NCBI RefSeq assembly: GCF_000172555.1 | Contig: NZ_ABOX02000001.1 | Coordinates: 128,164-192,163 of the forward strand | Origin: Pedosphaera parvula Ellin514 | GTDB taxonomy: Bacteria > Verrucomicrobiota > Verrucomicrobiia > Limisphaerales > Pedosphaeraceae | DNA: 64,000 nt | Direction of reading: 5' to 3' | Shown: one piece after another, positions 43,614-52,400 of the stretch | Position numbering within the stretch: position 1 is the stretch's first letter | Layout: each line of letters starts with the position of its first letter | The notes under the pieces: model-generated | Databases searched by the model: none | What the model was told of the DNA's origin: nothing | What the model saw: the letters and a program-made list of their open reading frames with translations, nothing else | Made by a program: the position numbers and the translations under genes

Positions 43614-44099
43614 CTATCTATGGCGGTTCTTTTGCATCAAAAGCTTGGGGCCGCCAAAGTCTTCGAGGTCAAAGTCTGGATGGTGCAGAAGCTTATCGGC
43701 TACAATTCTGGCAAGTTTTGGCGTTGGACTGCTGCTTTTTTTTAAGACGTCAACAGCGAAATTGACTCTTCGTGCTTCTGCCAGCTCCAGACAATTGACA
43801 CAGATGAAGAGAGTGTCCACCGCCTCATGCCCTGCAATTTGCACTTGTGAAACAAGATTCGGGTTCTTGAAGTCTAGCGAAAAAGAGACGCTGATATCCT
43901 CCATATTGCTGTCTCCCCATGCGCGATACTCCGGGTCGCTCACGTCTCCAATTTGGATGCCAAGTATGTCCCTAAGCGCCTGTACAACTTCGGGCTTAGT
44001 TTTACCCGCAAGCGAGGCAGCAAACAGCATAATGAAGTGAATGCGCCTTACGTATGCATCTGCGGCTCCGTCTACTGCCCTATTACGCTGCCAAAACAT
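43614..44099 (-). CDS. Hypothetical protein
   Basis: 161 aa starting at an ATG. It has an N-terminal hydrophobic patch (IHFIMLFAASLAG) followed by a soluble part with a beta segment (DISVSFSLDFKNPNLVSQVQI) and a helical C-terminus. No family was recognised. It is the last gene of a minus-strand run with the next hypothetical gene only about 12 bp upstream, so the two are probably cotranscribed. Confidence 0.5.
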   Translation of the reverse strand: MFWQRNRAVDGAADAYVRRIHFIMLFAASLAGKTKPEVVQALRDILGIQIGDVSDPEYRAWGDSNMEDISVSFSLDFKNPNLVSQVQIAGHEAVDTLFICVNCLELAEARRVNFAVDVLKKSSSPTPKLARIVADKLLHHPDFDLEDFGGPKLLMQKNRHR

Positions 44100-44111
44100 A
44101 ACGGTTATTCA

Positions 44112-44681
44112 CTATAATGGTTTCCAAAGTTCCCATGACCTTTTGTGATACCTTAACAGTTGTAGTGATCTTCTATCGGGGATCATTTCAGCCAAGAAAT
44201 TGTTTTTCACTCCCTGATGGTGTTCTTCCAGGATTTTTAACATGGCGTCAATCATATCGAAGTATTCCGCATCAGATGCCTTTCCTGGAAAAATGAACTT
44301 AATCTTTGTCCCAGATACTGTCTCTGAATAGATAGAAAAGACCCTAGAATAATCTGAAGTATCTGGAACTTTATACTCTCCTGCTTTAATGATTTTTACC
44401 GGCAGCAAAGATGAATTTTTAGCCAATCGAACTATTCCATTCTTTAATGCCACGTAGGCATCTTTGCCTGCCTCTTTAAAAATGCCGCCGAAGAAATTGC
44501 TGGCGATAAAAATACCGACCAAAGTAGGGATGTAGAATTCGGAAGCATTGTAAATACGCTGTTCCCGTTCCTCAGCCAAATAAGGTATGGACAGTTCATT
44601 CAGCACAGAAGAGAAATCGGAAATTATGTCTGAGGGAATACCCTTTTCCCATCCGAGTAAAATTGGTTTGTTTGTCGCCAT
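44112..44681 (-). CDS. Hypothetical protein
   Basis: 189 aa from the ATG at 44681 (MATNKPILLGWEKG); an earlier start at 44717 adds 12 residues. One hydrophobic segment (YIPTLVGIFIASNFFGGIF, ~60-80) could be a membrane helix. A helical, lysine-rich C-terminal half follows. No family was recognised. It lies between the zinc-ribbon gene and the 43614 gene on the same strand, close enough for one transcript. Confidence 0.55.
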   Translation of the reverse strand: MATNKPILLGWEKGIPSDIISDFSSVLNELSIPYLAEEREQRIYNASEFYIPTLVGIFIASNFFGGIFKEAGKDAYVALKNGIVRLAKNSSLLPVKIIKAGEYKVPDTSDYSRVFSIYSETVSGTKIKFIFPGKASDAEYFDMIDAMLKILEEHHQGVKNNFLAEMIPDRRSLQLLRYHKRSWELWKPL

Positions 44682-44726
44682 ATAAATCGATTCGTTGTGA
44701 TTTTGTAAGCTGCCCATTCGCCACCT

Positions 44727-45098
44727 CTAATAATATCTTTCGACCAGTTCTCTTCCTCTCGGAGTGGCCACGCCTATCATTTTTCCGCCACAGTTTGGAC
44801 ATACTTTTTGGCGTGTGGTCATGCGCCAAGCGGTGTAGATGAATCCGGGGAGGCAGAAAAAGAGGTAGAGTAAGAGTTCAACCAGGAAACTCCCCTTGGT
44901 TTCGAGTTTTGGTTTTGCATTCGTGCCGCACGTTTCACAGATAAAAGGCTTCTTAGGAAACGGAATACCGCGCTTGACGGTCGCAGGCGCAAAGACAACT
45001 GGTGGCGCGGAAGGAATCTGGGGAGCCCCGCAACTAGGACAGGCAGTTGCGAGATCACTGATTTGCTTTTTACATTCGCGGCATTGAATGAGAGCCAT
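44727..45098 (-). CDS. Zinc-ribbon membrane protein
   Basis: 123 aa from the ATG at 45098 (MALIQCRECKKQI). The first zinc ribbon is C-x2-C...C-x2-C (CREC, CPSC). A second, split one follows: CETC before the membrane helix (FLVELLLYLFFCLPGFIYTAW) and CPNC after it. The N-terminus is paralogous to the frameshifted zinc-ribbon gene at 42282, which lies on the other strand. It is probably a small membrane protein of unknown role. It is upstream of the two hypothetical genes on the same strand. Confidence 0.7.
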   Translation of the reverse strand: MALIQCRECKKQISDLATACPSCGAPQIPSAPPVVFAPATVKRGIPFPKKPFICETCGTNAKPKLETKGSFLVELLLYLFFCLPGFIYTAWRMTTRQKVCPNCGGKMIGVATPRGRELVERYY

Positions 45099-45152
45099 GA
45101 TGATTTTTAATAGCTGGTGGTACTGTCTGAGAAGGACCAACTCGGAAAAAGG

Positions 45153-45431
45153 CTAGTTTTGAGAGCTGTTGTCTCCAGGCGCGAATGGAAGCAATCCTTC
45201 CCCACGAATATCAAAGCAGTCGCCACACAGACGAGTAGTTGCCACTGCATCTTTTTCCAACTCTTGACCCACGACCTGATAATCGCGGGTCGGAGTCTCG
45301 CCGCACACGGAGCAGACTTCCGTCGAACCAGCGGCCTCAATGACTGCTTTGGTGTGGGCTGCCTGTTGAGGATTGAATCTGGCAAGCGCGGCAAACCATT
45401 CCTTAGTGTGGGGCTTCGGATAAAGTGGCAT
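45153..45431 (-). CDS. Small CxxC zinc-binding protein
   Basis: 92 aa. Two Cys pairs (CSVC near 40 and CGDC near 70) spaced about 27 residues apart form a probable single zinc site. The N-terminal YPKPHTKEWFAALARFNPQ is helical. It resembles small zinc-finger-like proteins of unknown function found in many bacteria. It stands alone between other small minus-strand genes. Confidence 0.6.
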   Translation of the reverse strand: MPLYPKPHTKEWFAALARFNPQQAAHTKAVIEAAGSTEVCSVCGETPTRDYQVVGQELEKDAVATTRLCGDCFDIRGEGLLPFAPGDNSSQN

Positions 45432-45616
45432 AACAGGGGCTGACTTTAGTCACGCGCTTTCCCAGCGTCAAGAATACTGCGAATTTGCCGAACGGTCAGG
45501 CGGCAACGAAACGAATACGTTCAAATTCAAGGTGTTTTTTCCATCACCCGGTGAACTATTACTTGAGCCAGAAGACCCTCTTAGGGATGGACCGTTTCTT
45601 TTGAAACTAAGCTCAC

Positions 45617-46459
45617 TCATTGAACGAGATCAACTTTATATAGAGGGAACTTATTTTTTGGATCGTATTCTGTGTAAACTTGACGAAGGTTGCTTTGATA
45701 CCCGAATACCAGTGGCTGTGCGGCTCCTCCTGCGTTCAACGTAATGGTTTCACTATTGGTAGCCGAAGTATGGAAATCCAGCCCCAAAGCAGCTTTCAGC
45801 TTTGGAATCAAATACGAAACGACAGTGGAGGCTGACGTTCCCCCTCCCGTTTTCACTACCATTGTGAAGTTCGTTGAGTAATACAGGCGTTCCGGAATTC
45901 TAATGTATATACTATTCTGAAGCTCCTTTTGATTTTTAGACCATCCTGGTTTCTTAAGACCGCTGATCCCATCAATCCTATTTCGATATTCAGGATTGAC
46001 AATTCGGTAGTTCGTTTCTGGACGGCGAGGCGCAAAGGATGCGATGAAATCAGCATCTGCCATTACCTCAAATCCATCTGCTTTAATATCCACAGAGCTT
46101 GCAGTGCTATAGTTTGCACTAAGATTATAACCTGCGTCTGCTGTTATTTTGAAACTCGTTCCAGCGAATTCAGTCCTTGAAATGACAGGGTGCCTAATAT
46201 CATTAGTTCTTATTTCAAGGTCTTTTGGAATATGAAGCGGAATTAGAGACCAGACATTTCCTGGGCCATCATTGTGGTATGGCCCAGGTTTTGATGGATA
46301 GGAGTATGCATCACCGATTCTTAATCCACCTTCAAGTGGAATAACCGGGATAAACTGAAGCTCGTTGCCGACGACCTTCTGAACGTCTGGCGTTCCGCCT
46401 GACTTACACCCACTGATCAAAAGGGAAAGAAGCAGAAATGAATACGAAAGTTTTTTCAT
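45617..46459 (-). CDS. Lipoprotein of unknown function
   Basis: 280 aa from the ATG at 46459 (MKKLSYSFLLLSLLISGC, lipobox LLISGC). The start lies 1 nt after the stop of the GIY-YIG gene, so the two form an operon; a longer frame from 46510 would overlap that gene. The mature protein is beta-rich (TSFKITADAGYNLSANY, SIYIRIPERLYYSTNF) and ends near a surface-type TEYDPKNKFPLYKVDL. No family was recognised. Its coupling with a nuclease gene is unusual and unexplained. Confidence 0.7.
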   Translation of the reverse strand: MKKLSYSFLLLSLLISGCKSGGTPDVQKVVGNELQFIPVIPLEGGLRIGDAYSYPSKPGPYHNDGPGNVWSLIPLHIPKDLEIRTNDIRHPVISRTEFAGTSFKITADAGYNLSANYSTASSVDIKADGFEVMADADFIASFAPRRPETNYRIVNPEYRNRIDGISGLKKPGWSKNQKELQNSIYIRIPERLYYSTNFTMVVKTGGGTSASTVVSYLIPKLKAALGLDFHTSATNSETITLNAGGAAQPLVFGYQSNLRQVYTEYDPKNKFPLYKVDLVQ

Positions 46460-46460
46460 A

Positions 46461-47006
46461 TTACTTGGCATCAGCACTGAAGTGGGAGAAATCCTTTTGG
46501 AGCCATTCAAAGGCTTGCCAATCTGTACGGCGCTGGAATCGTTTGTCGAATTTGTTTATCAAAGTCTTTCGCCACTTTGCGATCAAAAATTCCTCGGCCT
46601 CTTTCCTTCCAATTGGGAGTTGAACAAATGATACATGAATACCATTGATCTCCGGACGCTCCAAAATGGAGACGTTGCGTATGGGTGTCTCTCCTTCTTT
46701 ATCGACGAGCTTCTGAATCGCGTTATGTCTTCCGAGACAGGTCATTTCATAGAGTCGATCCCACAGATTTGAGCTTTCACCAACGTAAATCGGTATCCAA
46801 TCGCCGACCTGATTGCGCCATAGAACATAAACGCCCCCGAGATACGGCACATGCTTAAGCCAGTCTGGATTCCTGATAATTGGACGTTTCTGGGCCATCG
46901 ACGCTTGTTGAACGACGAGTTCCCCGTGTGTAAGAAGGATCTGGTTCATCTGCCTAGATGTCGCGCCAGTTCCGCTTTGTTTGGTCTGGCCGGTCGTAGT
47001 ATCCAT
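46461..47006 (-). CDS. GIY-YIG nuclease-like protein
   Basis: 181 aa. The GIY-YIG core is at ~54-90: YLGGVYVLW supplies GVY (58-60), IPIYVGESSN supplies YVG (74-76), and LWDRLYE carries the catalytic-type Arg R84. A candidate metal-binding Glu lies in KEAEEFLIAKWR. The final helical region (RTDWQAFEWLQKDF) is extra. Such stand-alone nucleases occur in mobile elements and as single-strand nicking enzymes; the substrate is unknown. It is immediately followed by the lipoprotein gene. Confidence 0.78.
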   Translation of the reverse strand: MDTTTGQTKQSGTGATSRQMNQILLTHGELVVQQASMAQKRPIIRNPDWLKHVPYLGGVYVLWRNQVGDWIPIYVGESSNLWDRLYEMTCLGRHNAIQKLVDKEGETPIRNVSILERPEINGIHVSFVQLPIGRKEAEEFLIAKWRKTLINKFDKRFQRRTDWQAFEWLQKDFSHFSADAK

Positions 47007-47449
47007 CTTGGTAATCCTTGCTCTTCAATTTCGTTAATGTTTTTTCACATTTTTCCGGGTGAAAAAAGGTATTCAGCTAAAAAAGAATTGTTTATTATAG
47101 CCTCTGAATCTCTAGCAGGTAGAGGATATGTTCTGCTAGATCGGACTGTCTATGAAATTCTGTAGAGTTCTGGTTTGAAGTTAGGTAAAAAAACGGACGG
47201 CAAATGCCGTCCGTAAAACCTTGGGGGCTTCAAGCGTATTCTATAACTCGGCTTCGTGAGGCCGTTTCGTGAAAAAAACTGAAACCTTATCCAAGTTGTT
47301 TAACATCAACTGTGGATTACGATCTGTCAACTAGCAGCTTGCAATTTCATCGCAAAGTAGCTGTGGGAAAATTGGCACCCGCTTTTATGCGTTTACGGGT
47401 GCAGGCACCACTCCCGTTACTATCAACGGTCGATCATTGGTCGATAGCC
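47007..47449. other. Intergenic region, 443 bp
   Basis: It lies between the Mrr-like gene and the GIY-YIG operon, both on the minus strand. It holds a strong terminator hairpin (47187-47214) for the former and presumably the promoter of the latter. No other feature was recognised. Confidence 0.45.
47187..47214 (-). terminator. Rho-independent terminator downstream of the Mrr-like gene
   Basis: ACGGACGGC and GCCGTCCGT make a perfect 9-bp stem with a 4-nt loop, followed on the minus strand by six Ts. It sits ~236 nt past the stop of the gene, so a long 3' untranslated region would result. Confidence 0.8.
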
Positions 47450-48304
47450 TCAAGTGCTGGTTTCCAGTATGTATCGACAACGTGGAAACTGAGAGCAACC
47501 CCAGAAGGTTCCACCGGTATTGCAACCCTTTTGTGCTGTCCTGAGCACCATCTCGGCTTCGCACTTAGGGCAGAACTTTCGCGTGTCATTGAAAATGGCA
47601 AGCAGATCAAGGTCAAGTCGAGCGTTGGTCTGATCGAGCAGGGTTGATAGGTCACTTTCGTTTAAAATCTCGATGCTATGTTGTTCAGCCAATTGTTTTG
47701 CATCACCCGTATAGCCGCGCAAGGTGATGAAGATGCCTCGCTGAATACCTGCATGGGTCAGTGCGCCAAGGAACTCACGTATGCCTCGGACGTTCACATT
47801 CCAACTCTTCCAGTGTTTGCACTGAATCGCAGTTTGCTGGCCGTCCTTTTCGATGATGAGATCGATGCCGCCATCAGGATTGGCACCACCGCGCCGTGTC
47901 ACCTGATAGCCGAGTTTCCAATAAATGACCTCAATAGCTTTCTCAAACTGGAACCAGTCGATGGTCCGCAGTTTTTCAACCAAGTCCTTTGTCGTCAGAG
48001 GTGGCGGCGGGGTAGGGGACGCCTTGAGAGTGCTGGTTTGAGTTGCTGTCGTAAGTTGGTTGGGAGCCAACGAATCGCCATCACTTGGGAAGAATCTGGT
48101 ATTAAGGCGTGCGTCTTCGCGCTGCCTCGAACGCATTATCAACCAGACAAGCAAGGCGACCAAGCCCATGCCTGCCGCGATCAGGGCCAGTCCTTGGAGC
48201 ATCTGCCTTACCTTTGGCACGAACATGGCTCCAATAATTACTAGTCCAACCAGTTTTGCCACCGGTTCAATCCAGTCATCCTCGCGCTTTCTTCTCCGTC
48301 CCAT
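47450..48304 (-). CDS. Membrane-anchored Mrr-type restriction endonuclease with C-terminal zinc ribbon
   Basis: 284 aa from the ATG at 48304 (MGRRRKRED). Two membrane helices come first (VAKLVGLVIIGAMFV and GLALIAAGMGLVALLVWLI). The Mrr-like nuclease domain lies at ~105-225: FEKAIEVIYWKLGYQV, then GGIDLIIEKDG and IQCKHW, i.e. the D...(E/Q)-x-K core with Q-C-K. The C-terminal topoisomerase-type zinc ribbon is CPKC...GCSQFPRC. Mrr-family enzymes cut modified or foreign DNA. The membrane anchor suggests action at the envelope, for example on incoming DNA; this is inference. It is divergent from a small secreted-protein gene. Confidence 0.85.
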   Translation of the reverse strand: MGRRRKREDDWIEPVAKLVGLVIIGAMFVPKVRQMLQGLALIAAGMGLVALLVWLIMRSRQREDARLNTRFFPSDGDSLAPNQLTTATQTSTLKASPTPPPPLTTKDLVEKLRTIDWFQFEKAIEVIYWKLGYQVTRRGGANPDGGIDLIIEKDGQQTAIQCKHWKSWNVNVRGIREFLGALTHAGIQRGIFITLRGYTGDAKQLAEQHSIEILNESDLSTLLDQTNARLDLDLLAIFNDTRKFCPKCEAEMVLRTAQKGCNTGGTFWGCSQFPRCRYILETST

Positions 48305-48516
48305 ATAGCCTTCTTTGACAGCAAGGAGGGTGCCATGTTTTTCCGACGGCAACTGGCCTTGGAAGATGCCAAAAAGAGATTAGCCTCCTCTTGACCGCCA
48401 TTTAGGGAGGCCATCAGTTCACTGAGTCCTGAATGGTGACAGCGAAAAGCTTGGGGAAAATGTTGACATCTCCATGCTTTAAACCTCAGATTCGGTCAAT
48501 TCAGTTCCCAATCAAG

Positions 48517-49050
48517 ATGAAGACATTACGCCTTATCTTAGTCACATGTTTCGGGTTGTCGGCAATCATAGCTCATGCCGCAGATAAGATTGAGGGAGCC
48601 TTTGGCAAAAAGCTCGGTGATGTGTTTGATGTATCCACAGCCGTCGGAACCTCAAAACTCACAGATGGCACACCAATGTACGAATTTGCCACCACTAACG
48701 GCTTTCGTTCATTCAATCGATATTATGTTTTGGTGACGCCCAGGACAAAGAAGATTTACAGCGTTTGGGGAATTGGTCAGGCCGAGAGTACAGCGGCGGC
48801 GCAGAAGGAACAAGCTCTTGTGATGGAGATTCTCCAACAGAAGTACGGCAACAAAGAGAAGGAGGGAATACTTGATGCACTCGGTGATGCCAAGAGGATT
48901 GACCAAGGTAGCCGATATATTGTCACCAAAATTAGCGGTTTCACGGACGTTACTCTCGATATTCGTTACCATGACCGCGATTTAGACAAGCTCGCGGAGA
49001 GGGAGCGGCTGGAAGATGAGTCTAAAAAGGTGGATAAATCGGGACTTTAA
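48517..49050 (+). CDS. Secreted protein of unknown function
   Basis: 177 aa from the ATG at 48517 (MKTLRLILVTCFGLSAIIAHA), which starts a clean signal peptide; a longer frame from 48433 lacks such features. The mature part carries a conserved-looking GKKLGDVFD, a two-strand RYYVLVTPRTKKIYSVWG and a charged C-terminal helix. No enzyme motif was seen. It precedes the large helicase set by ~370 bp and is probably a separate unit. Confidence 0.7.
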   Translation: MKTLRLILVTCFGLSAIIAHAADKIEGAFGKKLGDVFDVSTAVGTSKLTDGTPMYEFATTNGFRSFNRYYVLVTPRTKKIYSVWGIGQAESTAAAQKEQALVMEILQQKYGNKEKEGILDALGDAKRIDQGSRYIVTKISGFTDVTLDIRYHDRDLDKLAERERLEDESKKVDKSGL

Positions 49051-49423
49051 GGAGTTTGAATTCTTGATTTTTATCTCGCATGGTCGCGTAAAATGACCGC
49101 TCTTGGCCAGAATTTGCGAATCGAGTCGCTTGGAGTCACGGTTAGCGAGGTTTCTCCGCTTCATTCGGAAAGCATGGCTCCTATAAAAGAAAGTCCATGT
49201 GATTACATTGACTGCTGCATTAACCTTGCTGTCCGCCTTCAAAGCAAAGTGGGTTGGAACTTCGTGATTTTCACCGCAAGTTCGCAATGGTTAAGTAGTG
49301 CGATTACACCTCCATCATTCTGGATTGCCAAATAGTATGAGCGAAATGACTTCTTGGGCCAGAGGGCAGAAAGCTCATTGTCGCCGCCGCTTACGTTCTG
49401 TAGGATGCGCCTCAGGTTAACAC
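49051..49423. other. Intergenic region upstream of the helicase cluster, 373 bp
   Basis: A plus-strand 80-codon frame is present but has no recognisable content. The promoter for the helicase-methyltransferase set is expected here. The element GGTTAACACA just before the start at 49424 also occurs inside repeat A. Confidence 0.4.
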
Positions 49424-52400
49424 ATGGATATATTCGAGGTCCATCGCAGGATTGTAAGCGACTACGCGAGTTATATTCGCAGTTTCGTTTCTATTTCTGA
49501 CGAGGATTTGCGCCAGCACGTCGAACAACACCTCAACGGTGGTCGTCTTTGGCCAGAGCCTCTGTTGTCATTCAACCCAGCATTTGCGTCTGCTGGCCGA
49601 ATCGAAAACCTCGTTGCTTCAGGGGCGCTCTCCTCACCTTTGGGTGACGCATTTCGTGGCTACGAACTTTTCGAGCATCAATTAAAGGCGATAAAGCTTG
49701 GGGCGGCAGGAGTTGATTTCGTGGTTACATCGGGGACAGGGTCTGGCAAGTCACTCACGTACATTGCGGCGATATTCGACCATCTTTTCAAGGCTGGCAA
49801 CCCCTTGCCATCAGGAGTCACTGCCGTAGTAGTTTACCCGTTAAACGCGCTGGTGAATTCACAGGAGGAGGAATTGCGACGCTATGCAGAGAATTACCGC
49901 CAGGCACGTGGCGAAGAATTCCCAATCCGCTTTGCGAAGTTTACTGGTCAGGAAGACCTTAGCCGCAGGCAGGCACTTGAAGCTGACCCGCCGCACATCC
50001 TGTTGACTAACTATATGATGCTGGAATTGCTCCTTACGCGCGGCGGCCAGCGAACTCTCCGACAGGCCATTTACGATGGACTGCGTTTTTTGGTCTTCGA
50101 CGAATTACATACGTACCGTGGTCGCCAGGGAGCGGATGTCGGACTTTTGATTCGACGCATCCGTTCGCGCGCGAAGCATCCGGTGGTCTGCATCGGCACA
50201 TCGGCGACGATGATTTCCGGAGGAACACTGGCTGACCAAAAGCAACAAGTTGCCAAAGTAGCTGAACAGCTCTTCGGAAAACCGTTCCAGCCGGATGCGG
50301 TTATTCGAGAAAAGCTCGTGGGGCGCTTCCCTGGCGCACCTGCAAGCGAAGTGCTCAAATCGGCGGTCGCCACGCCGGTGATTCAAGATGCTCCAGAAGC
50401 CGCGTTGTTGTCGCATCCAACGGCAGCTTGGCTTGAAGCGCGTATCGCGCTCGCGGAGCGCGAAGGGGAACTGGTTCGCGGCAAACCGTTAACCTTCTCC
50501 GAAGTTGCAGATTTGCTGGCGAAGGAAACTGGGTGCTCGCTGGCCCAATGCGCTACCCATTTGCGTGAAGTATTAATTTGGCTTGGGCGAGTAAACAAGC
50601 AACTGCTGGACGCAGGTAAGCATTACACGTTTCTGCCATTCAAGCTCCATCAGTTTTTCTCCCAGACCGGGGCTGTTTATTTGACGCTGGACCGGGGCAA
50701 GCAAGAGCACAATATTCTGCAAGCTGGCTACCACATTCCGGGCGAGCCTGATCGCCCATTGTTCCCCGCCGTCTTCAGCCGCTATTCGGGCGAGACGTTC
50801 CTTTGTGTGTCAAAAGATCCAGCGGGAAGGAAGTTGATGCCGCGTGAATTCTACCCCTCGGAGGATGAGGAGGATGATCTCACGCGTGGTTATCTCATCA
50901 CAAACGTGGACGTTTGGAATCAGGAGACGGATCTCGAATTGTTGCCCGATTCCTGGCTCGACGTGAATTCCGCAGGGCAAGTCCGGGTTCAGAAGAAATA
51001 TCGAGGCCGGATGCCGCAGTGCATTTACTACGACACGCAGGGACATTGTTCTGACGAGCCGCGTGAAGGTTGGATGCAGGGCTGGTTCATGACTGCTCCA
51101 CTCCTGTTCGATCCAACCTCGGGCTTGATGCCGGATCGGCAGACGAGAGATTCCACCAAGCTCAGCCAACTCGGCACGGAAGGCCGCAGCACGGCTACGA
51201 GTATTTCTGCCTTCGCCATTCTCACACGCATGGCGGAAAGCGGCTATCGCTTGCGCGATCAAAAACTCCTGAGCTTCACCGACAATCGCCAGGATGCTGC
51301 GCTCCAGGCGGGGCACTTCAACGATTTCATGGATGTCGTTCGACTGCGCTCGGCCATTCGCAAGGCGGTCGAAACTGCCGACGGCCAACAACTCCGACTC
51401 ACGACGCTTGGTCGGGCGGTGCGCGTGGCCAGTGGTCTTCAGTTCGCGGATTATGCAACGGGGGGCTCAGACCTTCCGGAATTCCGCAAACGTATTTACG
51501 AAGAAACGCTCGAAGCCTACTTCGCTTTCCGTTCGATTCACGACCTCCGTCGCGGTTGGCGGGTGGTGTTGCCGAACCTTGAGCAATGCGCCCTGCTTGA
51601 AATTGACTATGACCATCTCGCAGAAGTCGCATCATTGGACAACTTGTGGACCGAAGTTCCACTCCTCAGTCAATTAAGCGCAACCGACCGCCGCACAGTG
51701 ATTCGCGTAACGCTCGATTTCTTCCGACATGAATTCGCGCTTCACAGCGAGACGTATCTAACGGAAGCGAAAATCAAAGAACACTCAACCAGCTTCCGTG
51801 AACGACTTCGCGCACCCTGGCGGTATGAAGACGAGGACGACATACCGACGCCCACTTCCGTGCGCACCGAATCCCTCGCTCGATACAGCCGTCGCGAAAC
51901 GCGCAGCATTGGGCCGCAAAGCGGCTATGGACGATTCGTCCGGCGATTTGTTCAAGAGAAACTGAGTCATGAACTCAAAGCTTCACCCTATCAGGACTTC
52001 ATTGAGAAACTGCTAGCGGCGCTGGAAAACAAGGCTGGTTATCTAAACAGCGTCGAGGCGCGAAATCGCGACGGTAAACCAACCCGAATCTATCAACTCA
52101 AACTCACGGAAATACTGTGGAAGTCCGGCGACGGTATAACCGTGCGCGCCGATGCCGTGAAGTTACGTGCCTACAAAGCACTGGCACTGCGACCGAATCC
52201 CTTCTTCCAAGAGGTTTACCGCCGTGACTATGGCACGGGGAAGCTGTTGCTTGCTGCCGACCACACCGGCCAACTCAACTACAAGGACAAGCAGGATCGC
52301 GAGGAACGATTCCGAGCCGAATGGAAAACCAAAGATGGTCGCGATGACGAAGCCGAGATCCGCCGCCGCTCCATCAGTTCGCTGTTCTGCTCACCAACGA

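Noticed and set aside
47312-47647. Plus-strand 111-codon frame overlapping the end of the Mrr-like gene
   Set aside because: Overlaps the conserved zinc-ribbon end of the Mrr gene on the other strand and has no signal of its own.
49093-49335. Plus-strand 80-codon frame before the helicase cluster
   Set aside because: No domain or signal; composition does not look coding.
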